A stretch of DNA of 64,000 bases from Catonia carolina. Its lineage: Eukaryota; Arthropoda; Insecta; Hemiptera; Achilidae. The first letter of the stretch is position 1, and the number at the start of each line of letters is the position of its first letter. The position numbers and the translations under genes were made by a program. The stretch is from the NCBI GenBank assembly GCA_035578175.1, contig JAQMRL010000016.1:2295501-2359500 (forward strand), in the 5' to 3' direction. Positions 22,663 through 33,432 of this stretch are shown piece after piece. Under the pieces are notes generated by a model. The model did no database searches and was not told the DNA's origin. It saw only the letters and a list, made by a program, of their open reading frames with translations.

Positions 22663-23853
22663 ATGGCTGATGCAACTGGAGTGGGAGTGGACTCTTCAAG
22701 CAGAACAGCCTCACAAGTGTGTAAATTATGTAGACTGGCTACCATTCACTGCCACAACAAGAATAAACTCATTGCGTACTGTGCTAAGTGTAAGAAGAGA
22801 TTACGTAAACAAAGAACCAAATCTTGGTATGGTAAAATTAAACAGCTGTACGACTCTTGTTTGACTTGCCTGAATACGTTTTATAATAACCTCTCATACG
22901 AACCACATGACTGTACACTAGAAGGCATATTCGTTTGTGATGGTTGTGGCAGAGTATTCCTCCACAAGGAGAATATAACGCTACATGTAAGTAAATGTCA
23001 CAAAATCATTTCAAAAATGAATGCAACTGTAAGTGAAAACAATGGCCAAAGAGATTCAAAATCGGAATTGGAGTTGGAACATTGTGGGAGTACTTCTAGA
23101 TTGAGTGAAAGTAGCAGTGGCAACAAGATGTCTAAATCAACTGACAATGTGATTGGCCAGTCTAAATTACCCAAAACATGTAAAGACTTCACTTGTAGTA
23201 CTTGTGGAAAGGTTTTTAGATATAAATCCAATTTAACTGTACATTTGCGTTTACATACAGGGGAGAAGCCTTTTAAGTGTAAGTTTTGCACAAAAGACTT
23301 TAAACAACTTGGCAGTTTAAAAAGACATTTGCGAATTCATACTGCTGAGAAACCGTATAAGTGTAAATTCTGTAATAAAAAGTTTACAGTTTCATCTAAT
23401 TTAAGTACTCACATGCGTTTACATACAGGGGAGAAGCCATTCAACTGTAAATTCTGTAATAAAAAGTTTACAGATTCATCTAATTTAAGTACTCACATGC
23501 GTTTACATACAGGGGAGAAGCCATTCAATTGTAAATTCTGTAATAAAAAGTTTACACATTCATCTGCTTTAACTAATCATGTGCGTTTACATACAGGGGA
23601 GAAGCCATTCAATTGTAAATTCTGTAACAAAAAGTTTACACATTCATCTGCTTTAACTAATCATGTGCGTTTACATACAGGGGAGAAGCCATTCAATTGT
23701 AAATTCTGTAACAAAAAGTTTACACAGTCATCTGCTTTAACTAATCATGTGCGTTTACATACAGGGGAGAAGCCGTTCAATTGTAAATTCTGTATTAAAA
23801 AGTTTACACAGTCATCTCATTTAAATAGACACATGCGTAGACATATAGAATAG
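22663..23853 (+). CDS. C2H2 zinc-finger protein with ZAD-like N-terminus, paralog 1
   Basis: 396 residues, probably a nuclear DNA-binding transcription factor. ATG 22,663 is preferred over an in-frame ATG at 22,597. TTGTTGTTTTCAG directly precedes it and looks like a 3' splice site, so this is likely the last coding exon with upstream non-coding exon(s). Cysteine pairs lie at 20/23, 40/43 and 66/69. The 20/23 plus 66/69 spacing fits a ZAD dimerisation domain, though the sequence is divergent. A lone C2H2 finger lies at 92-113 with a four-residue histidine spacing. A Ser-rich linker (114-175) follows, then eight tandem fingers (176-394) joined by TGEKPF-type linkers. Fingers 5-7 are nearly identical in DNA. 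Poly(A) signal follows at once. Confidence 0.85.
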   Translation: MADATGVGVDSSSRTASQVCKLCRLATIHCHNKNKLIAYCAKCKKRLRKQRTKSWYGKIKQLYDSCLTCLNTFYNNLSYEPHDCTLEGIFVCDGCGRVFLHKENITLHVSKCHKIISKMNATVSENNGQRDSKSELELEHCGSTSRLSESSSGNKMSKSTDNVIGQSKLPKTCKDFTCSTCGKVFRYKSNLTVHLRLHTGEKPFKCKFCTKDFKQLGSLKRHLRIHTAEKPYKCKFCNKKFTVSSNLSTHMRLHTGEKPFNCKFCNKKFTDSSNLSTHMRLHTGEKPFNCKFCNKKFTHSSALTNHVRLHTGEKPFNCKFCNKKFTHSSALTNHVRLHTGEKPFNCKFCNKKFTQSSALTNHVRLHTGEKPFNCKFCIKKFTQSSHLNRHMRRHIE

Positions 23854-23877
23854 AAAACACACAATTGTATGATTTCC

Positions 23878-23883
23878 AATAAA
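23878..23883 (+). terminator. Polyadenylation signal of zinc-finger paralog 1
   Basis: AATAAA lies 25 bp after the stop codon. A second AATAAA is at about 23,929. Both are conserved in paralog 2 (54,743). Confidence 0.65.
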
Positions 23884-24136
23884 AATATGCATATGCTTCA
23901 TCTTTAAATACCATTTTTGTATGAACACAAATAAACCATAAAAATATAAATCGTGCAGTAAAATTTCTCTGCTATTCATGGCTTCTTCTAGAAGTTTGCT
24001 TATGTATAGAGGAGAGTGAAAGTGCAGATTTACAGTTTGCAAAATAAACTCTGTACAATGAAAGTCATTGAAGAACACATTGCATGCGTAACCCACAGGA
24101 TGGACACTTGGTCTGATAAATGTGTATCTCCTTTTG

Positions 24137-25055
24137 ACTTGCTCTTCTCTATGTGAATATGTAGGAAGGAAAGTATTGTTTACATGTCAATGTTTTGAAA
24201 GCGGGTTTTCACCAGACATACACGTTTTCAGATCTCCTGTTTCCAAAAAACATGTTTTAGTGGTTGGTATGTGTGTGGTGTGTGTGTTTGTCTTCTAAGT
24301 ATCTCAAGAATGGAACATCGTACGAAGTTCGAACTTAAAACTTAAGTTAGGTACCGCTAGAGGACCCGACACAAACATTTTCATCAAAATCGGTCAACTG
24401 GAAATAGTATTTTTTCACTTTTTGCAATTTTTAATTAATTAGCTCTTATGATTTTTTTTGAATTGCGTCATTTACTACATAATTATGCTCTACAAGATAC
24501 AGTAGGTGCGCCATGTCTGCTGAAATTCTTGGGGAGGCTGTTCTCTTGTACAAAAAGTGTTTTATTTTTTAATATTGTGGCCTTAATATGCATTTCAGCG
24601 CAGAGTGTATATAATCAAAGTTGTAGGCAATTTCAAGGTCTAAAAGATTTATTTTAAACATTTCTTTGTGTAATGCTTATTTGAGCAGTAATTATTAGTG
24701 ATCTTCTGTTGTATTTTTCTTTCATTAAAATCTGTATTAAAAAAATGGATTTTTTTTTAGATTTCTGCTGTAGTATGCATTTAACTACAAAAGTGTATGT
24801 AATCAAATTTCTAAGAAAAAATGATCTTGTATTTTTATTGTGAGCATTTTCTCTACAGAGCCTAGTTTAGTGTCAACAACTGATTTTCTATAATATTGAG
24901 CCAAACTTAAGTAGGGTTTCATTTTGCATTATTCACTCATGAATAAAATTGGGTTATGTTTTTTGAGGTTAGTTATTTATTTATTACTAATGTTAGGTTA
25001 TATTGTTCATAATTTGCATTGGCAAGTGAAAGTCGTGTGAGTGTTAAATACCAGA
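24137..25055 (+). mobile_element. HINE, near-complete, diverged
   Basis: Begins ACTTGCTCTTCTCTATGTG and ends with the subterminal repeat GGCAAGTGAAAGTCG and the stem-loop remnant, then CCAGA. The unit 2 counterpart is split by a solo LTR and truncated at about 56,083. Confidence 0.75.
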
Positions 25056-25323
25056 TTTTTCTACTCAGTTTTAATGGGCAATGTGTGTTGAGGCGTACAG
25101 GGGGGATTTTGTACTCGGCTGTTATGTCAGAATAGCATGAATGATTTTGTAGACTACATCTGAAGTCATAGACCCATCATCAGAGTATACAAAATATATT
25201 GTAAAAGTACTTTAATTTTTATCACTGATCTGTTACAGCTGTTTTGCCGCTTGTTTTTACCTGTTAATTATGAACATGTTTTGGTGTCCAACATCATTAG
25301 AGCACTCAAATTTAAAATGTAAA
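25056..25323. other. Spacer, no gene seen
   Basis: Present only in unit 1. The corresponding region was deleted in unit 2. Confidence 0.4.
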
Positions 25324-26311
25324 ATTGATGTGAAAAACTCACACAACTTTGTCTTGCCAATGAAAATTATGAACAATATAACCTAACATTAGAAATAAAC
25401 AAAAAACTTAACTTTATTTGTTTTTAAGTCACATCAACAGCTTGGTCATTAGTGACTATGTGGGTTAGGAAACTGGATAGTATAATAATTTCCTGACCCT
25501 AGCCGGAAATCAAACCCAGGACCTCCACGTTGTAGGCCAGCATGCTACCACTACGCTACGGAGGTGGCAATAACCTTATTTAATCATGAGTGGAATGATG
25601 CAAAATAAAAACCAACCTTAGTTTTTGGCTTAATAATGCGGAAAATCACTCTCTGACGCTAAACAAGGCTCTGTAGAGAAAAATGCTTGAAATAAAGTTG
25701 TAGATATTTTAATTTCCTATAAATTTGACTATAAATCCATTGCTTTTTATTTCCATGAAAATAAAGAACAGAAAATCACTATTTACCGCTAAACTAAGTG
25801 TTATACAAAGAAATGTTTTAAATAAAAGTTGTATTTATATGACTTCTGCGCTAAAATGCATATTAAGGCCATAATCTTAAAAACCCCATTTTTTCTATGA
25901 GAGATTAGCCTCTCCAAGAGTTTCAGCAGACATGGCACTCCTACCGTATCTTGTAGAGCATATTATGTATTACATGAGGTAATTTTTTAAGAAATCATAG
26001 AAGCCGTTTTAGAGAAAATTGTGAAAAAGTTAAAAATTACACGAATAAACTAGTACTTCCGATTGACTGATTTTGATGAAAGTGTTCGTGTCAGGTCCTC
26101 TAGTAGTATGTAACTTAAGTTTCAAGTTTTAGCTTTGTATGATGTTCCGTTGTTCAGATATTATGTTCACACGCCAGAACAATCACTAAAAAAAAAGTTT
26201 TTTGGTAGGAGGGAGTCTGGAAACAAGTATATCTGGTGACAACTAGAATTTGTAAAATCAAAATGAAAACAATACTTTCCTTCTTATATATTCATATAGG
26301 CAAGAGAAAGT
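25324..26311 (-). mobile_element. HINE, reverse, with nested SINE-B
   Basis: The reverse 3' terminus is at 25,324 and the 5' terminus at 26,311. It is interrupted at 25,421-25,567 by a reverse SINE-B. Confidence 0.8.
25421..25567 (-). mobile_element. SINE-B, reverse copy
   Basis: On the minus strand: CCTCCGTAGCGTAGTGGTAG (A-box region), then a B-box-like GGTTTGATTTCC, then the body GTCACTAATGACCAAGC and a short A-rich tail. Same family as 12,472-12,625. Confidence 0.75.
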
Positions 26312-26537
26312 AAAAAGCTAAATATATTAAAATGTGTAGAAGATGTACGTTGAGTCATTCGTGTAAAACTGTTTAATCATTTGAGTTGATCGTTTTTCGT
26401 ATTCTCTGCTGATAAGAGCCACAGTCAATGTTACTTGATCATTTTTAAATTAACCTCTTTGTTAAAAATGTTTTACCTCTGTTTATTTTATCTGTTTGTT
26501 TGCATGGAACATCTCACACTTGTTGAATCATTTTGTA

Positions 26538-27484
26538 CTGTCTCTTGCCTCTGTTAATATATAGGAAGGAAAGTATTGTTATCATGTTGATTTTTCGAAA
26601 TCGAGTTTTCACCAGATCTACACGTTTTCAAACCCCCCTGAACCCAAAAAAAATGTTTTTAGCGATTGGTCTCTCTGTGTGTGTGTGCGCGCGCGTGTGT
26701 ATGTGTGTATGTGTGTGCAAAATATCTCAAAAACGAAACATTGTAAGAACTTGAAACTTAAAACTTAAGTTACTAGCACTACCAGACCCGACACTAACAT
26801 TTTCATCAAAATCGGTCAACCGGAAGTAGTAGTTTATTCGTATAATTTATCACTTTTTTGCGATTTTCTCAAAATTTGGTCCTACGATTTTTTTTTTAAA
26901 TCGCCTGTTTTACTCAATTTTTTATTCTCTACATGACAGGGTAGGCGCCATGTTTGCTGAAATTCTTGGTGAGGCTGTTCTTACGTAAAAAAAGTGTTTT
27001 CTTAAGATTACGGTTTTAAATATGTATGCATAAATTTGCGCATGAATTTATATAATAAAAAATTTAGATAATTTAAAATTCTACAATATTTATTTCAAAC
27101 ATTTTTTTATATAACACTTAGTTAGCAGTAATGAGCGATTTTCTGTTTTTTTCCCACGAAAACGTGTGAAAAATCGATTTTTTTAAGATTTCGACCTTAG
27201 TATGCATTATACGACAAGAGTGTATATAATCAAATTTATAGGAAATCAAAAGATCTACAGCTTTTATTTAAAGCATTTTTCTCTACAGAGCCTAGTTTAG
27301 CGTAAAAGAGTGATCTTCCTTATTTTTAAGCCAAACGGAGGTTGATTTTCATGTTGATTAATATTAGGTTATGTTTATTGAGGTTAGTTTTTTGTTTATT
27401 TCTAATGTTTTATTACTAATGTTAGGTTTATTGTTAATTGTTTGCATTGGCAAGAGAAAGTCGTGTGAGTGTTTCACACCAGGA
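26538..27484 (+). mobile_element. HINE, complete, with long (GT)n
   Basis: The 5' terminus ACTGTCTCTTGCCTCTG is at 26,538 and the 3' stem-loop ends CACACCAGGA at 27,484. A GT/GC-rich microsatellite lies at 26,671-26,720. Absent from unit 2. Confidence 0.85.
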
Positions 27485-27874
27485 TTTTTTCATTGTATTT
27501 CTGTAACATTTTTACAATTTGTGTAATTTGGTATGATGTAAACACATTTCATTGTTTTTGGTCGTACCATTTTAACATTTACAACATGTTGTTTAGTCAT
27601 ACCATTGTAATCCTCATTTCAACATTCTATTTTACAAACGCATCTTTTATTGTTATTTACTCCATTCACTTCATTGGTGTTTGCGTGTATGGGGTAACAG
27701 TTTCTTATCCTCACATATGAATGACATTTTATAAAATTCATTTCTTGTTCTACATAATGTATTTGTAATTATGTTATTATATTTCATAGAATGTATGGTT
27801 TCTGCTCTGTATGGTTATTTTTCTCTTCGGCTGTTGTTAAATCAGTTTCCAAATGTAAATTGTAATTAATTGTA
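27485..27874. other. Spacer, no gene seen
   Basis: From about 27,640 onward this matches 56,205-56,443. An 83-codon frame at 27,469-27,720 is broken in the unit 2 copy and is not supported. Confidence 0.4.
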
Positions 27875-28067
27875 CAGTCCATTTGAAATAGCATGATAGT
27901 ATTACTTAAATGGAATAAAGAACAGAGGGAATTTTTTTATGTGCTCATGCGTCAGTGCTACCACTAGGAATAATTAAAAGGGAAATTTTACTTTCGAAAA
28001 GGGAATTTTTATTCAGAAAAGTTACCGCCATTCAGAGACTTACTATCATGCTATTTTGAATGGACTA
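27875..28067. mobile_element. Short MITE with ~28 bp inverted ends, TA-flanked
   Basis: The left end CAGTCCATTTGAAATAGCAT and the right end, its near reverse complement, are separated by ~137 bp and flanked by TA on both sides. CAGT ends with a TA duplication fit Tc1/mariner-type MITEs. Shared with 56,444-56,634. Confidence 0.6.
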
Positions 28068-28267
28068 TATTTTGTTTTTTTGTTATACTATCCATTATTA
28101 TTTTTGTCATTATGCCATGAATCTTATGGCTCTTATTTTGTTATTTAAGCGTTTCTCATCTTGTGTATAATTAAGTGCTCGATATTATATATGGTACTTT
28201 AACAAGGTGCAGTTTTATGGGAATATGGGTGGTTAGAGGATTTATTAGTAGTAATGACGGGTAATGT

Positions 28268-28793
28268 TGTTGTATACTAAATATTCCCCACGAGGGATTC
28301 GCCAAATTTGCTGTGAATAAAATGAAGTCGATAATCTTGTACAAATTCTATTTAATAATTTATGATATTTTTACAGCATGTACATTAATGTTTAATTTTT
28401 TCTTATGTATTAGATTGTCACTTATTTAATTTATCAGTTTTAATATAAATATGTCCCATACATTTTCAAATTTAACGTCGTTTTAAATGTCATTTTTATT
28501 TTTATATTGTCTAGTCTTTAAAATGTATATTAATTTAAACTTTTTACTAGCATGTGGACCATCCACCTTACTTGATGTCTGGAACCACAGTCATCATCCT
28601 CTTCACAAAATTCATAGTTATTCTTCTTATAGTTTCCTAGCAACCATATAAATAACTCTCTTTTCAATATTTTTTGGTAGTATAAATTAAATAGTTTTAA
28701 AAATGTTTACCTTCCAATCAGCTGGAGTTTGTTTATACTCTCAACTAGAGCAAACATAAACAGACTTAACTGTAGCTGGTTTGGTTCGTTACA
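28268..28793. mobile_element. Solo LTR, 526 bp, TSD ATGT
   Basis: The insert begins TGTTGTATACTAAAT and ends TTCGTTACA, with ATGT on both sides (28,264-28,267 and 28,794-28,797). Unit 2 at ~56,825-56,835 has the empty site with a single ATGT. TG/CA ends with a 4 bp duplication fit a Gypsy-like LTR. No internal region is present. Confidence 0.8.
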
Positions 28794-28952
28794 ATGTGTT
28801 TGCACAGGCCGTGCCACGATTTTCCAGGCTTGCTGTCCGACCGTTATTACGGTGCATACTATCTAAAGCGAAAACATTCCCTCACGTTTATTTCATATCA
28901 CCCCATATAGGCTCAAACGATTAGTAACGTTTTACAAATGTAATTAATTTTT

Positions 28953-29751
28953 ACTCTCTCGTGCCTATGTGAATATATAGGAATGAAAGTATTGTTTTCT
29001 TGTCCATTTTTTTAAATCAATTTTTCACCGGATCTACACGTTTTCAGACCCCCTGAACCCAAAAAACATTTTTTCTAACATTTTGTGTGTGTGTGTGTAA
29101 GTGTGTGAACAAAATATGTCAATAATGGAACATTGCACGAACTTGAAACTTAAGTTAGATACCACTTAAGGACTTGACATGAACATTTTAATCAAAATCG
29201 GTCAACTAGAAGTAGTAGTTTATTCGTGTAATTTTTTACTTTTTTTGGTTTTCCTAAAAAACGGCTTTTACGATTTTTTTAAAAACTTCCACATTTACTC
29301 AATTTTTTATTCTCTACAACGTAAGGTAGGCGGCATTTCTGCTGAAATTTTTGGTTAGGCTGTTTACTTAATTACAAAATGTTTTTTAAGATTGCAACTT
29401 TAATTTACATTTTAGCTGAAACAAGTAGCTAGTAAAAGTTGTAAAGAATTTTAAATTCTACAACTTTTATTTCAAGCAATTTTTTTGTATAAAATTTATA
29501 GGAAATTAAAAGATCTACAACTTTTGTTTAAAGCATTTTTCTGTAGAGAGCCAAATTTAGCGTGAAGGAGTGATTTTCCGTATTTTTAAAACTAAACTGA
29601 GGTCGGTTTTCATTTTGCATCTTTCACTCCCAAATAAAATAAGGTTATGTTTTTTGAGGTTAGGTTTTTGTTTATTTCCAATGTTTTATTACTAGATTAT
29701 TGGTCATTTTTAGCATTGGCAAGAGAAAGTTGTGTGAATGTTTCACACAAG
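28953..29751 (+). mobile_element. HINE at the unit 1/unit 2 junction
   Basis: Inserted in a T run. Left flank TAATTAATTTTT, element, right flank TTTTTTACTTTGTTAAG. The unit 2/unit 3 junction (56,975-57,003) is uninterrupted. Part of the second internal repeat is missing near 29,480. Confidence 0.85.
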
Positions 29752-30140
29752 TTTTTTACTTTGTTAAGCAAACATAAAGAAATATTACATTAATTTCTAT
29801 AAATAAAACCTTAGTAAAAAGTAGATAGGCCTAATGTATACGTTTATGTAAATAAAGACAAACAATTTGTAATTGTTATTATTAATAATGAAAATGTTAG
29901 TGATTATTTTAAGGGTAATTAGAGACGGAAGGCGCGTTGGCACGCGTTTACCGCACGACGGGCGGCCAACATTGAGCGGTAGTGGACATGAATGAGATGC
30001 GTGTGTATTAACAACCATTGAAAAATGTAATGTTGCATCAACTGCATGTTACCGTTGTATCATGTGACACCGTCTGTCTGTACCCAGCCTAATATGTCAT
30101 TGTTTATGGTTTATATTTTCAACAACACTAACTGTAATAT

Positions 30141-30391
30141 GTTACACTAAAACGATAGTAGAATGACTCACTAGGCATTACAACAGCGAGCTTGGAAATG
30201 TGTGGCGCGCGCGGCTTATATAAATAATTTCACTAATTCCATCACTACCTCGCCAATTAACGTTTAGCTCTGTTCTTTACTGGAGGAGATCCATTCAAAT
30301 ATTGTAGTCTCTTTCTTGCCAACAAATACGTTTTGTAATAAAGTTGTGTAAATAATTGTGTTAAAAATTGACGTCTGCTTGTGGCATTTTT
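30141..30391 (+). promoter_or_regulatory. LTR-like core promoter block, unit 2
   Basis: Same as the unit 1 block. TATATA is at 30,217-30,222 and AATAAA at 30,337-30,342. The GC-rich run before the TATA box is kept. Confidence 0.5.
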
Positions 30392-31298
30392 ACTTTCTCC
30401 TGCCTATATGAATATATAGGAATGAAAGTATTGTTTTCATGTTGATTTTTGGAAATCGAGTTTTTACCGGATCTACACGTTTTCAGACTCCCTGAACCCA
30501 AAATACATGTTTTTAGCGATTGGTATGTGTGTGAACAGAATATCTCAAGAATGGAACGTCGTACGAACTTGAAACTTGAAACTTTAGTTACATACCCTTA
30601 CCGGACCCGACACGAACATTTTCATTAAAAAAAGTCAATCGGAAGTAGTAGTTTATTCGTGTAATTTTTCACTTTTTTGCGATTTTCTCAAAAACTGGTC
30701 CTATAATTATTCTTAAAATGGCCTCATTTACTAAATTTTTTATGCTCTGCAAGATAGGGTAGGCGCTGTGTTTGCTGAAATTCTGCTGTGAGGCTGGTTT
30801 CATGTAAAATGTGTTTTCTTAAGATTACGGCTTTAATATGTATTATAGCACAAAAATTTATATAATAAAAGTTATAGAGAATTTAAAATTCTAACACTTT
30901 TATTTAAAACATTTTTTTGTATAACGCTTAGTTTAGTAGTAATTAGCGATTTTCTGTTTTTTTCTCACGAAAACGTGTGAAAAATCAATTTCGGCCTTAG
31001 TATGCATTTTATGACAAAAAAGTATATAATCGAATTTATAGAAAATTAAAAGATCTAAAACTTTTATTTATACCATTTTTCTTTACGGAGCCTAGTTTAG
31101 CGTGAAAAAGTGATTTTCCTTATTTTTAAGCCAAACTGAGTTCGATTTTCATTTTGGGTCTCTCACTCATGGTTAAAATTAGGTTATATTTATTGAGGTT
31201 AGTTTGTCGTTTATTTCTAATATTTTATTACTATTGTTAGGTTTATTGTTAATTATTTTCATTGGCAAAAGAAAGTTGTGTGAGTGTTTTACACCAGA
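30392..31298 (+). mobile_element. HINE reference copy (907 bp) with two empty sites
   Basis: Units 1 (near 702) and 3 (near 57,612) lack this insertion, so its ends are exact: ACTTTCTCCTGCCTATATG at 5' and ACACCAGA at 3', within T-rich target DNA. A 5' hairpin (CCTATAT / ATATAGG) lies just inside the 5' end. The subterminal 5' motif recurs inverted before the 3' stem-loop. Insertion between Ts, asymmetric subterminal inverted repeats and a 3' hairpin are the HINE/DINE-1 (non-autonomous Helentron) layout. It has no coding capacity. Confidence 0.85.
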
Positions 31299-31836
31299 TT
31301 TTTAAACATTTTCAACTGAGTCCCAACTGTATTTTATAAATGCTGTTTCATCCGTGTGGTATTTGCACAGCGTTACTGAAACGTGTCATTTAATAACTTT
31401 GTATATTTTATTTTGACAAATAGTACTTCACACATGTGAGTACTCCATTGAGTAAAAACTGGGGAAACAATGTTGTTGATCTTTTAAAATATTTTCACAG
31501 TTGGGAAATGGAACGGCAAGTAATCAAGACTGTAAATATAAGGAGATTACCAAACAGTAATACCTCCTATACATTTGTAAATGGAAAAATTTCAACTTGC
31601 AGACTAGAAAAACATTGTTAGGACAAAGTAATGTGGACGCATGTCACTGCTTACTTGTAAAATGTAAATCATGAACCAATGACAATCAGTTAATAGTAAC
31701 TGGGCACTTACAGTTTTACAAATAGATATGTTCAATGTTTAAACAAAATTATATCGTGACAATATCTGAAAGGAAAGAGTGTTGAAGAATTCTCTAAAAG
31801 TACCGACATTTAAAAGGTGTTAATTTAAATAATAAT

Positions 31837-32301
31837 GGGTGTTTTATTGAGGACACAACCCTGATTATAGGAAAATAGAAGTAATAAATTGGTAAATTTT
31901 CTCTCCACCAATTGGTATGTTGGCAACAGTGTACTCATGGCCAACTACCTAAAACAATTAAAATGTTCCAGTCAAGCATTAGTGTGGTGGCAGCTGTCGT
32001 TTCATTATATTGTGTTAGCAATGGTTGTTTCCAAGGAAAAGATTGTGGCTTTTAACATAGGGTTGCATTCTTAATAAAACACCCGTAGAGTATTTTATTA
32101 ATAAAATCATTGCTGACACAATATAACAAAACGACTGCTGCCACCACACTAATGCTTGACTGGAACATTTTAACTGTCTTAGGTAGAGTGTACTGTTCCT
32201 TGAGTGCACTGTTGCCAACATACCGATTGGGGGACAGAAAATTTACCGATTTATTACTTCTATCTTTTTATAATCAGGGTTGCGTCGCTAATAAAACACC
32301 C
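31837..32301. mobile_element. Foldback element, unit 2
   Basis: Same element and insertion site as 1,243-1,700, with ~190 bp arms that remain paired in this copy. Confidence 0.75.
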
Positions 32302-32308
32302 TATAATA

Positions 32309-32989
32309 GTAGTAAATAAAAAATAGGGTTTCTAAGAAATAGAAATATAACGCACAAATGGTTACATGTAGCCTATTGTTGTACGGCTACCTAAAGGAGT
32401 CTGGTATCTAATTAGATGATTGGCTCTTTTTGTAACCATTCTATTCAATCATGATGAGTGTATATTTATTATTATATAGAAAATCTCTGTCCTTCTCGTG
32501 ACTTGCATAGCTTCATGTACGATGTAAGGGAGCACACCGTTTTGGAGTTGAGTCTTTGATCTGGCAGTGAGTCATACTGTGTACGAGTACGCCTGCCAAG
32601 AGATCCACCGTAAATTGTAGACACAAATAATCGTTGTTATCTTTGTAAGTAGGACTTAGTTTAAGTAAGTGCAAAATAATCTTGCAATTATTTAAGTTTA
32701 CGTTATAATTTTATTTGTAATTAGTTTGTTATTTCTTATAAGTAATTTAATTGTAGGTTTAAGACACTTAAATTGTTCTTGTAATTTTTAGTTTGCAATA
32801 AATAATACTTGTAATTCTTAAACTATAGTGTGTTAATTATTTAATTTACCTAGATCTTGAAACGGACCTTAGAGATAAGTGTCACAATACATTATTGTCT
32901 AATGACTGGATGTGTAAGTTCAGTTGAGGCTGTCAACTAAATACATAATTTGGAATCTGTTATATTGTAATAATCTGTTTCCAGTTTGT
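32309..32989. other. Conserved A+T-rich block, unit 2
   Basis: Equivalent to 1,708-2,386. No gene seen. Confidence 0.4.
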
Positions 32990-32997
32990 CATGTTCA

Positions 32998-33132
32998 TGT
33001 GGTCTTGGGTTTGAATCCCATTCAGGCACGGCATATTTTCATACCTTACAAAAAAATCATTTCATCCTTCACCGTCTGCATTAGCAGTAATTCCAGAACA
33101 GTAGGACTAGAAACTAAAAGAAGAAAAATTGC
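32998..33132 (+). mobile_element. SINE-A, 5'-truncated, unit 2
   Basis: Same insertion as 2,395-2,530, with CATGTTCA at 32,990-32,997 and 33,133-33,140. The B box is mutated to GGTTTGAATCC. Confidence 0.8.
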
Positions 33133-33150
33133 CATGTTCAGTCTAGTTCT

Positions 33151-33432
33151 ACTTTTTCTTGCCTATATAAATTTATAGCAAAGAGTATTGCTTTCATGTT
33201 GATGAGAAATCCAGTTTTCACAAGATATACATTTTTTCAGGCCCCCTAAACCCAATAAAACATGTTGTTAGCAATTGTTCTGTGTGTGAATAAAATATCT
33301 CAAGAAAGGAACTTTGTAAGAAGTTCAAAAATTAAAATTTAAGTTAGGTACATCTAGAGGAACCAAACGAACATTATCATCTAAATTGGTCAACTGAAGT
33401 AGTAGTTTCTTCATGTAATTTTCACTTTTTTT
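33151..33432 (+). mobile_element. HINE 5' fragment, unit 2
   Basis: Equivalent to 2,549-2,835. Confidence 0.75.

Larger units (their letters stand above)
1..29751. repeat. Unit 1 of a large tandem segmental array (~29.7 kb)
   Basis: The order of blocks here recurs at 29,752-56,985 and again from 56,986. The order is LTR-like promoter block, foldback element, SINE/HINE fragment, LINE-C, Q blocks, HINEs, zinc-finger gene, MITE. The TATA box at 535 recurs at 30,217 and 57,444. The zinc-finger ATG at 22,663 recurs at 53,612. Private to this unit are LINE-A, the solo LTR at 28,268, a full-length SINE-A at 3,231, and HINEs near 25-27.5 kb. The unit boundary is arbitrary; I placed it at the end of a HINE. 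Confidence 0.85.

Noticed and set aside
22998..23291. 97-codon minus-strand frame, also at 53,947-54,264
   Set aside because: Antisense shadow of the zinc-finger genes. Its conservation follows from the sense-strand gene.
23200..23850. Regular 84 bp repeats that could suggest a CRISPR-like or satellite array
   Set aside because: The period equals 28 codons and encodes C2H2 fingers with linkers in frame.
26680..26720. Z-DNA-prone GT/GC run as a regulatory site
   Set aside because: It is the expanded HINE internal microsatellite, with no independent evidence of function.
27469..27720. 83-codon hydrophobic frame, possible small membrane protein
   Set aside because: The unit 2 counterpart is truncated and the start lies in the HINE terminus. 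No family resemblance.
31436..31621. 61-codon open frame with acceptor-like start, matching 57,745-57,930 and a broken copy at 840-1,026; possible terminal exon
   Set aside because: Unit 1 has an upstream in-frame stop. Most differences among the three copies change amino acids, so there is no sign of coding constraint.
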